This document shows, in pieces, positions 54,478 through 62,024 of a stretch of DNA of 64,000 bases; the first letter of the stretch is position 1, and each line of letters opens with the position of its first letter. The stretch is taken from assembly GCA_958295465.1 (NCBI GenBank), contig OY282353.1:5137001-5201000 (forward strand), given 5' to 3'. This stretch comes from an uncultured Gammaproteobacteria bacterium. Its GTDB lineage: Bacteria; Pseudomonadota; Gammaproteobacteria; HK1. The notes under the pieces were generated by a model, which saw only the letters and a program-made list of their open reading frames with translations, ran no database searches and was not told where the DNA came from. The position numbers and the translations under genes are program-made.

Positions 54478-55431
54478 ATGAATCGACTGAATCGACGCCG
54501 CATCCTGAAAACCGCCGCACTCGGTTCGGCCGCCGCCGCGATCCTGCCGGCGTCGGTCCGCACCGCATCCGCCGCCGGAAGCGACCGGCCGGCGTTCGTG
54601 CTGATCCACGGCTCGTGGCACGGCGCCTGGACCTGGAACGAGATGACGCCTCTGCTGGCCGAGGCGGGCCATGCCTCGATCGCCATCGACCTGCCGGGCG
54701 CGGGCACGCGCACGAGATTCCCGGAATCGTTTCTGAAACGGCCGCTGGACAAGGCGGCATTCGCCACCGAGAAATCACCGATCGCCGGCGTCACTCAAGC
54801 GGACCGCACCAACGCGGCCGTCGCCGCCGTCGAGCACGCCGCCGGGCTCGGCAACGGCAAGGTCGTATTGGTCGGCCATTCATGGGGCGGCCTGACGATC
54901 TCTCATGCCGCCGAGTCGGTACCGGACAAGGTCCTCGCCCTGGTCTATCTGACGGCCTTCATGCTGCCCAACGGCATGCCGGCCGGCGCCGCGCTCGGCG
55001 ATCCGGCCTTCAAGGACGGGCAGGTCGCGCCGCTCTTCATGGCCGACCCGGCCAAGACCGGGGCGCTTCGCATCGATCCGCGGTCGCAGGATCCCGCGTA
55101 TGTGGCCAAGGCGAAGCAAGCCTTCTACCACGATGTTTCGGACGGCCATTTCGCGGCCATCGCCAACCTGCTGCATTGCGATGAGGTCGCCTCGACCGCG
55201 GGCCAGCCAACGGCCATCACGCCGGCCAGATATGGCGGGGTCGCCCGCCACTATGTTCATATGGCCGATGACAAGGCGATCCCGGCCGCCGCGCAGGACC
55301 GCATGGTGGAGCTGGTCGATGGCTCCGGCATCGGAGGCGAAACGACAGTGCACCGGATGCCCGGCGGCCATTCGCCGTTCTTCGCCCAACCCAAGGCCCT
55401 GTCGGCCGTCTTCCACAAGATTGCGGGCTAG
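54478..55431 (+). CDS. Tat-exported alpha/beta hydrolase
   Basis: A 317-residue secreted hydrolase. The signal has a twin-arginine motif (NRRRILKTAAL) and an Ala-rich h-region. The catalytic serine is in VVLVGHSWGGLTIS; HGSWHGAWTWNEM forms the oxyanion region and the His is probably in MPGGHSPFFAQP. GGAGG precedes the ATG. The substrate is unknown; related proteins are salicylate/methyl esterases or lactonases. It interrupts the cox cluster and is flanked by similar VapC fragments, suggesting later insertion. Confidence 0.82.
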   Translation: MNRLNRRRILKTAALGSAAAAILPASVRTASAAGSDRPAFVLIHGSWHGAWTWNEMTPLLAEAGHASIAIDLPGAGTRTRFPESFLKRPLDKAAFATEKSPIAGVTQADRTNAAVAAVEHAAGLGNGKVVLVGHSWGGLTISHAAESVPDKVLALVYLTAFMLPNGMPAGAALGDPAFKDGQVAPLFMADPAKTGALRIDPRSQDPAYVAKAKQAFYHDVSDGHFAAIANLLHCDEVASTAGQPTAITPARYGGVARHYVHMADDKAIPAAAQDRMVELVDGSGIGGETTVHRMPGGHSPFFAQPKALSAVFHKIAG

Positions 55432-55510
55432 CTGGACCATAGAGGGTGAAAGGTGCGACGTCGCTCCTCTGGCTCTGCCATGCGCCGCGCACGACGCACC
55501 CCTGCCCCCG

Positions 55511-55618
55511 CATCACAGGGATCCGTTCGACCGCGACCTCGCAGGCCATCCTGAACGGCGTGACGCTCGTCACGCCCGATGCGGCGATCGCTCTCCATCC
55601 GGCGCCGATCCTCTGGTA
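55511..55618 (+). pseudogene. VapC (PIN domain) C-terminal remnant, frameshifted
   Basis: The sequence reads HHRDPFDRD in one frame and then SQAILNGVTLVTPDAA-like in another, ending in HPAPILW, the typical end of VapC toxins. The frame break is a small deletion relative to the related fragment at 54057-54126. No antitoxin gene is nearby. Confidence 0.55.
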
Positions 55619-55638
55619 GATCTCCGCCTGCCCCGGCC

Positions 55639-56529
55639 GTGAACGCGACGCACAACCCGCCCGACGAACTCGGGCCCCGGCTCGCCGAGGCCCGTTACGT
55701 CGCCGGCGAGACCCTCGTGACGGCGCTCTCGCTCGCCCTCGATCTCGGACGTCCGCTGCTGCTGGAAGGCGAGGCCGGGGTCGGCAAGACCGAGGTCGCC
55801 AAGGCCCTCGCCGCCGCGCTCGACACCCGGCTCATCCGCTTGCAGTGCTACGAGGGGCTGGACGCGACCACCGCCATCTACGAGTGGAACTACCAGCGCC
55901 AGTTGCTGGCCATCAAGGCGAGCGAGCGCGAGAACGTGAGCGCGGCGCAGGCCGAGGCGCACGTCTTCTCCGAACGCTACCTGCTGCGCCGCCCGCTGCT
56001 CGAAGCGATCGGCGAGCCGCGCCCGTGCGTGTTGCTGATCGACGAGATCGACCGCGCCGACGAGGAGTTCGAAGCCTACCTCCTCGAAGTGCTCTCGGAC
56101 TTCCAGATCACCGTGCCCGAGATCGGGACCATCACCGCCACCTCCATACCGCACGTCATCCTGACCTCCAACGGCACCCGCGAGCTGTCCGATGCGCTGC
56201 GCCGGCGCTGCCTGTACTGCTACGTGGAATTCCCGTCGATGGAGCGGGAGCTGGCGATCCTGCGCCGGCGCCTGCCCGGTATCGAGCCGGCCCTCGCCGC
56301 GCAGATCGCACGCTTCGTGCGCAGCCTGCGCGAGGAGGACCTGGAGAAGCGCCCCGGGGTGGCCGAGACCCTCGACTGGGCCGGCGCGCTCATGGGTCTC
56401 GGCATCGAAACGCTGCAGCCGGATTCGAAACGCCTGCATGCCACCCTCATCTGCCTGCTCAAGACCGAGGCGGATCTCAAGTCGGTGACCCCCGAGGTGT
56501 TCGGGCGTCTGGCCGGGCGCGCGGCGTGA
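55639..56529 (+). CDS. coxD: MoxR-type AAA ATPase CoxD
   Basis: A 296-residue AAA+ protein with Walker A LLLEGEAGVGKTEVAKALAA, Walker B CVLLIDEIDRADEEFEAYL, sensor 1 VILTSNGTRELSDAL and arginine finger in LRRRCLYCYVEF. CoxD helps insert copper and the bridging sulfur into CODH. Start is taken as GTG 55639; the frame extends upstream to 55579 into the VapC remnant. Order coxMSL...DE matches carboxydotroph clusters. Confidence 0.88.
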   Translation: MNATHNPPDELGPRLAEARYVAGETLVTALSLALDLGRPLLLEGEAGVGKTEVAKALAAALDTRLIRLQCYEGLDATTAIYEWNYQRQLLAIKASERENVSAAQAEAHVFSERYLLRRPLLEAIGEPRPCVLLIDEIDRADEEFEAYLLEVLSDFQITVPEIGTITATSIPHVILTSNGTRELSDALRRRCLYCYVEFPSMERELAILRRRLPGIEPALAAQIARFVRSLREEDLEKRPGVAETLDWAGALMGLGIETLQPDSKRLHATLICLLKTEADLKSVTPEVFGRLAGRAA

Positions 56530-56578
56530 GCGCGGGGGGCGTGAGCAGAACCACCGGCGTTCTTCTCAGGCACGCGGC

Positions 56579-57799
56579 GTGAGCGCGGGGGGCGTAAGCG
56601 CGACCGGCGCTACGACCCTCGACATGCCGCTGGCGGCGCGGGTCGCCGGGTTCGTCGCCCACCTGCGCCACAACGGGATCGAGGCCGGACCGGCGGAGAC
56701 CGATGCGGCGTTGCGCGTGCTCGCGCGCGGCGCGGCCCCGACCCTCGACGAGGCCCGGCGGCGGCTGAAGATCCTGCTCACCGGACGCCGCGGCGAATGG
56801 GAGCGATTCGACGATCTGTTCGAAGCCTACTGGCTCGCCCGAGGGCGGGTGCGCACGCGCCCGGCGTCCACCGCACGGGTCCCGGCCGGAACGCCCTCGC
56901 GGGCCACGTCGAACCTGTGGGGCGAGCGTGCCGGCGAGGCCGCCGCGGATCGATCGCTTCACCCAGGGGCTGCCGGCGCCGACACCGTCGACGGAAAGGG
57001 AGAGGCGGGCAGGAACACGCTGGCTTCGCGCGCAGCGTCAGCGCGACATGCAATCGGACGCACCGACCTGCGGCACGTGGTCGATCCGGAAGAGATGAAG
57101 CTCGCCACGGAAGTCGCCTGCCGCCTCGCACGGGCGCTGCGCTACCGGTTGTCGCGGCGCCGTCGCATCGCCCCGCGTGGCGCGCGGATCGACCTCCGGC
57201 GCACCATCCGGCGCAGCCTCGCCCACGGCGGCGAGCCCTTCACCCTGATACGCCGCCGGCGCCCTGAGCGTCCGGTGCGCATCGTGCTGCTGCTCGACGT
57301 GTCGGGTTCCATGCAGCCCTACGCGCGCTATCTGCTGCAGTTCGTGCGCGGCCTCGTCGTGGGGTGGGACCGGGCCGACGCCTACCTGTTCCATACCCGG
57401 CTCGTGCGCATCACCGACGTACTGCGTGAGAAGGATGCCCTGCTCGCGATGAGCCGTCTCGCCCTGATGGCCGAGGGATTCGGCGGCGGCACCCGGATGA
57501 GCGAGTGCCTGCACACGTTCAACGATCACTACGCCAAGCGCGCCCTCGATTCGCGCAGCGTGTTCGTGATGATCAGCGACGGCTACGACACCGGCGAGCC
57601 GGACGCCTGCGTCGAACAGATGATCCGGCTCCGGCGGCGGGCGCGGCGTGTGGTATGGCTGAACCCGATGCTCGGGTGGGCACGCTACGAGCCGCTGACC
57701 CGTACCATGCGCGCGGTGCTCGCGTACGTCGATCACTTCGCGCCGGTGCACAGCCTCGATGCGCTGGCCGCGATCGAGCCCGAGCTGGGGGCATTGTGA
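56579..57799 (+). CDS. coxE: VWA-domain protein CoxE
   Basis: A 406-residue protein with a long basic N-terminal half and a C-terminal von Willebrand factor A domain carrying the MIDAS motif VLLLDVSGSMQPYARYLLQF, EGFGGGTRMSECLHTFND and VFVMISDGYDTGEPD. CoxE acts with the ATPase CoxD in maturation of the CODH active site. The GTG start lies within a direct repeat shared with the end of coxD; ATG at 56624 is an alternative. Confidence 0.85.
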   Translation: MSAGGVSATGATTLDMPLAARVAGFVAHLRHNGIEAGPAETDAALRVLARGAAPTLDEARRRLKILLTGRRGEWERFDDLFEAYWLARGRVRTRPASTARVPAGTPSRATSNLWGERAGEAAADRSLHPGAAGADTVDGKGEAGRNTLASRAASARHAIGRTDLRHVVDPEEMKLATEVACRLARALRYRLSRRRRIAPRGARIDLRRTIRRSLAHGGEPFTLIRRRRPERPVRIVLLLDVSGSMQPYARYLLQFVRGLVVGWDRADAYLFHTRLVRITDVLREKDALLAMSRLALMAEGFGGGTRMSECLHTFNDHYAKRALDSRSVFVMISDGYDTGEPDACVEQMIRLRRRARRVVWLNPMLGWARYEPLTRTMRAVLAYVDHFAPVHSLDALAAIEPELGAL

Positions 57800-58068
57800 G
57801 CGCTTTCGGCCATGAGGCGGAAGTCGCCATCGCCTTCGCGCTGACCGTTCACGCGATGCTGTGGGTGTCGTCGACCGCCGCCGGGCCGTTCTACCTGCTC
57901 GCCCACGCCATCCGCCCGCGGCGCGTCCGGGGCGGCGTTCCGCCCGTTCCGGGCCGCGGGGGAGCTTCGGCCCTGCCGACCTTCGAGAAGCCGCCCGCGG
58001 CACCCCGAGCTTCCGCGGCGACAACGATCCGGGCGGGCGCCGCGGGGGAGGCTCGATGCAAGCGATAG
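57796..58068 (+). pseudogene. C-terminal remnant, possibly of a UPF0104-like membrane protein
   Basis: A frame beginning at GTG 57796 (overlapping the coxE stop) encodes HEAEVAIAFALTVHAMLWVS and STAAGPFYLLAH, then a Pro/Ala-rich tail. The helix resembles the last membrane segment of lysylphosphatidylglycerol-synthase-type (UPF0104) flippases. No other segment of such a protein is present, so a fragment or a small new membrane protein are both possible. Confidence 0.4.
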
Positions 58069-59773
58069 GGATGCGCGCCGCGCTCCGGCGTATCGTCCGT
58101 TTCGGCCGCGACCGCAAGGCGTGTCTGTACTACGCCGCCTGTATCTGCCTGCTTGTCGCCGCGGCGGGGCTGCGCTTCCATGACCTTTCGGAGAAGTCTC
58201 TACGGCATGACGAAGCGGCAGCGGCCAATATTTCGAGAGGCGCGCTCTCGGAAGTCATCCCCGGGACCCGTTGGGGTAACTCCTCTCCGATCCTGTACCC
58301 CCTTGTTCTGTACGCGGTACAGAAAGTCGAGAGCACGCCCTTCAGCATTCGGGTCGTGCCGGTGACGGCCAGCGTTCTGACCGTCGCCGTGATGTTGTTT
58401 TTGCTGCCGCGCCTCGGGGTCGCTCGGGGAGCCGCGTTTCTGGCGGCCCTGCTCGCCACGCTTTCCGTTGAAGCAATCCGGCACGCGCAGGATGCGCGGG
58501 AATACTCCATCGACGCGCTGCTTGCCGTGCTGATGATAGCGGGGCTGCTACGGTATCTGCGGGACGGCCGGAAGGCCCTGCTTTGCGTTTCGCTGTTCCT
58601 CGCGCCGTTGCTCCAGTACGGCTTGGTGCTGTTCGGCACCGCTGTAATGGGCGCCGCCGTCGTCGCTCTCCACGCGTCTCCGAACAGGAAAGGGGAGTGC
58701 CTACCCTGGGCCGGATTGGGGATTGAGCTGAAACGACGCTTGGACTTGGCCGCGCCCTGTGGGTTCTTCCTGGCCGGGGGTACCTTGAGCTACTTGATGA
58801 CTTTACGCCATCAATGGCAGGGAGGGCAATTCGCCTCGGATGTATATTTATCGAGGTATTACTATCAGGGAAAACTCGACGCGCACTCGATCCTCGAGGT
58901 CTTCGAGTTTTCGATTGACGGAATCTGGAATCTATTGACGTATCATTTGCCGGATGTCGTTGCGATAGCGGCGCTTGCCGCATTCGCGATCCTCCTGGTC
59001 GCAGCATTCCTCGGAAAATTACGAGGAATGCTTCATGACGGCGCCATCGCGGTTCTATTTTCGTTTTGCCTTGCAGTTTCCGCCGGTGCTGCCGTGTTGG
59101 GAATATACCCACTTGGGGGCATTCGACAAGTCATCTATCTGGGTCCGATTGTCTTCCTGGCGGTCGGTTTGGCGTTTCATTGGACCGCCGGTCGTCTATC
59201 CTCGCTCACGCGCCGGGGGTGGACGAGACCAGTCTTGCTCGTTGCGATGGCCGGTGCGACGGTGTCTGCCGGGGTGGGCGCCATGCGACAGGATAGTCCG
59301 TACCAGGAACGTGAACACATCAAATCCGTTCTCGCCGTACTGAAAGAACGAGTGCGGGAAGAGGACATGGTTTACTCAGGCTGGGCGGGAGTTCCAATCA
59401 TCCGTTTCTATCAAGGAAATGAAGAAAAACCGGCCAATTACCACTATGGAACCTCCGGCTGGTGCCGGCGCTCTCCGAATTCGTGTCTCCGTGAGATGGC
59501 CGACTTGGCCTACTGGCACGAACATCGCAACGGCAGAATCTGGTTTGTTACTTGGCGGAACCTGACGGCGCTGGAGAGTAATATGCCGGGGATTTCTGTT
59601 AAGGAGGTGGTTTCTGGCGGAAGGCCCGGTCTCTATCTGATTGAAGATACGGCAGCCTTGATAAACCGCTACGCTACTGATGCGGTGAGAGATTTGGAGG
59701 CAGTCCTGACTCGTAAGCCGTCAATCCGCTCCACCTTCGATGTCCATCTCACCGAGGACATGTTGACCTGCCA
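58056..59773 (+). pseudogene. Membrane glycosyltransferase split by an insertion sequence, 5' part
   Basis: About 570 codons of a GT39/ArnT-like protein. It starts MQAIGMRAALRRIVRFGRD and has LSEKSLRHDEAAAANISRG as the acidic first loop of GT-C enzymes, ten or so membrane helices, and a periplasmic C-terminal part with STFDVHLTED. At ~59774 an IS1380 element enters and the frame continues into IS sequence, stopping at 59867. The real C-terminus lies beyond the element (61422-61725). A good ribosome site (GGGAGG) precedes the start. A shortened protein could still be made. Confidence 0.75.
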
Positions 59774-59840
59774 GTTGCATAACATTTCCACCCAGACATG
59801 CGTTCGCTGCACAAAACACGGGGTTTTCAGACCGAAACAG

Positions 59841-59881
59841 CGTGTGGCTCAAGTTCACTGCCAGTGAGAATAAGCCACACG
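59841..59881. terminator. Subterminal stem-loop in the IS
   Basis: CGTGTGGCT pairs with AGCCACACG, with an inner TTCACTG/CAGTGA stem. It lies between the left end and the transposase start, where insertion sequences often carry structures that block read-through from outside. Confidence 0.5.
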
Positions 59882-60017
59882 CGATATTCCTGAATCTTGT
59901 GCAAAGTCGTACGGAGTCATTTGTGAAACGAATGTAATAGAGAGAAACGTGGTCTCCGAAGCTGGTACAATAGTCGTTGCCAACAACAACGTACCAAGCG
60001 AAACGGAGACCACGAAG

Positions 60018-61394
60018 ATGAAGCATAGCCGAGCCGACGTTCGAGGTAAAGCCAAGCTGGGTCTCGACATCCGATTCGAAGAGCAGAGCCTGACATCGTA
60101 TTCGGGACTCATCGTCTTTCAACACCTCTTCTCTCTCATCGGCATCAAAGAACGGTTGTGGCGATGTTTCCGCCACCTGAAGGCCAATCCGATTTACGGC
60201 CATCATATGATCATGATGCTGCTGGTCGTGCATCTGATCATCGGACACCGGCGGCTGCGAGACGTGGACTACTACCGTGATGACGAGATGGTCAAACGGG
60301 TTCTCGGTCTGAAGCGATTGCCGGACGTATCCACGCTCAGCCGGTCGCTCGCCAGTGCAGATGAACAAAGTGTCGCCAAAGTGCGAAGTGAATCGAGACA
60401 TCTGGTCATGGAGCGTCTGGTAGACGAGGGATTTTCGAGAGTGACGCTCGATTACGACGGGTCGGTGTTGAGCACCGGGCGGCATGCCGAAGGAACCGCA
60501 GTGGGTTTCAACAAGAAAAAGAAGGGCGCGCGCAGCTACTACCCCCTCTTTTGCACCGTCGCCCAGACCGACCAGATCCTCGACGTTCACCATCGTCCTG
60601 GAAACGTACACGACTCCAACGGGGCCGACACCTTCATCGGCCACTGTATCAGCCACGTGCGCTCGTGCCTTCCCCGTGCAAAGGTAGAGACTCGCATCGA
60701 CAGCGCATTTTTCAACGAAACCATCGCTGAACGACTGCATTCGTCGGGGGTCGAATTCACCATCTCGGTTCCTTTCGAGCGCTTTGCCGCCCTCAAGGAA
60801 CTGGTCGAAGGCAGAAAACGATGGCGACGCATGGCGGTCGGGCTCGATTACTTCGAGACCCGCTGGAAGCCGAAGTCGTGGAACGCCCGCTATCGCTTCA
60901 TCTTCATCAGAAAGCAGGTCAGATGCCAACACAAGCTGCCGATCCAACTCGACCTGTTCCAGCCCACCGAATACGGGTACGAATTCAAGGTCATCGTCAC
61001 CAACAAACGAATGACCCCACGCAAGGTCGTCGCCTTCCACGAAGGCCGCGGTTCGCAGGAGGGTATCTTCGCCGAACTCAAGACGCATTGCCAGATGGAT
61101 TACATACCGGTCAAGACCCGAGTCGGCAACCAACTGTACATGTTCGCCGGCATTGTTGCTCACAACCTCACTCGCGAGCTGCAGATCCAACTCGACCCTC
61201 GCGCCCGTGGCACCACCGCAAAGCGCGCCGCGCTGTGGTGCTTCCGGGAGGTTGGAACCCTTCGCCGTACCCTCATCCAACGCGCCGGGCGCATGATTCG
61301 CCCCGCCGGCAAATTGGTCCTCTCCATGAACAGCAACGAAAGGCTCGAAAGAGAGCTCCGGCAGGCTCTCGCAACACTGAACGCCGTCGCCTGA
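60018..61394 (+). CDS. IS1380-family transposase
   Basis: A 458-residue DDE transposase starting MKHSRADVRGKAKLGLDIRF. Likely catalytic residues are Asp in RVTLDYDGSVLST, Asp in ETRIDSAFFNET and Glu in RGSQEGIFAELKTHCQMDYI, followed by GNQLYMFAGIVAHNLTRELQ, all typical of the family. It is intact, so the element may still be mobile. Confidence 0.93.
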   Translation: MKHSRADVRGKAKLGLDIRFEEQSLTSYSGLIVFQHLFSLIGIKERLWRCFRHLKANPIYGHHMIMMLLVVHLIIGHRRLRDVDYYRDDEMVKRVLGLKRLPDVSTLSRSLASADEQSVAKVRSESRHLVMERLVDEGFSRVTLDYDGSVLSTGRHAEGTAVGFNKKKKGARSYYPLFCTVAQTDQILDVHHRPGNVHDSNGADTFIGHCISHVRSCLPRAKVETRIDSAFFNETIAERLHSSGVEFTISVPFERFAALKELVEGRKRWRRMAVGLDYFETRWKPKSWNARYRFIFIRKQVRCQHKLPIQLDLFQPTEYGYEFKVIVTNKRMTPRKVVAFHEGRGSQEGIFAELKTHCQMDYIPVKTRVGNQLYMFAGIVAHNLTRELQIQLDPRARGTTAKRAALWCFREVGTLRRTLIQRAGRMIRPAGKLVLSMNSNERLERELRQALATLNAVA

Positions 61395-61421
61395 CGTCTA
61401 TTTGTCGCACGTTTATGCAAC

Positions 61422-61725
61422 AATCGGGTTGATCTATGTCAAGGAGCCGTGCGGCGCGGAGGACGTGCAGGAAAGCTTCTTCCTGCACGTCACTCCGGTT
61501 GACGTGAACGACCTGCCCGAACATCGCAAGCAGTACGGTTTCGACAACCTCGACTTCCGCTTCAACGACCGTGGTGGCCGTTGGTTTCGGTCAGCCGAGC
61601 AGTGCGTCGCTCTGCGAGAACTTCCCGATTACGACTTCACTGCCATCCGCACCGGCCAGTTCCTCGGCAACGAAGACGGCTCCTACACACACCTCTGGGT
61701 AGGGGAAATTCGCTTCGATGAGTAG
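61422..61725 (+). pseudogene. Glycosyltransferase 3' fragment beyond the IS
   Basis: The frame reads IGLIYVKEPCGAEDVQESFF, LHVTPVDVNDLPEHRKQYGF and CVALRELPDYDFTAIRTGQF, a C-terminal domain I associate with large membrane glycosyltransferases (LIYVKEPC...FFLHVxPxD). It matches what should follow STFDVHLTED at the left side of the IS, so it is the displaced end of the same gene. An alternative reading is a separate small protein with TTG start at 61402. Confidence 0.65.
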
Positions 61726-61943
61726 CCGGACGACGGCCAGCGCCTCCGGCCTCACCGCTCAGGCGGCGACGGAGAGGGAATCGGCACAGGTCCCCGTGGC
61801 GACCTGCTGCAGGGTCAGAATAGCCCGTAGCGCTCGCCGTCCGCCCCATGTAGGCTCACGGCCCGAATGGTGCTATTTGAACACGGATGGCGGCGGGCTG
61901 GTAGGCACCGCGCCTTGTCCGGGGGCGCCGGGAGGGGTTCACC

Positions 61944-62024
61944 ATGGCCTGGTTCATCGTCCGCTTCGGCCGTGACCGCAAAGTGCGTCCGTATCGCGCC
62001 TCCCCGGTGGTTTCTGCAACATGA
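61944..62024 (+). pseudogene. Echo of a glycosyltransferase N-terminus
   Basis: A 26-codon frame MAWFIVRFGRDRKVRPYRAS repeats the IVRFGRDRK of the start of the split glycosyltransferase at 58056, with three mismatches over about 27 bases. It overlaps the next ATG by four bases. It may be a leftover of duplication, or it may act as a short upstream reading frame. Confidence 0.4.

Larger units (their letters stand above)
59774..61421 (+). mobile_element. IS1380-family insertion sequence
   Basis: An element of about 1.65 kb bounded by the short terminal similarity GTTGCATAA (left, 59774) and its complement (right end, 61421), with weaker matching inside. It carries one transposase gene and a subterminal hairpin. 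Length fits the IS1380 family. No clear target duplication is visible; diverged GTTGAYCT sequences occur on both outer flanks. Its base composition is lower in G+C than the surroundings. Confidence 0.75.
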
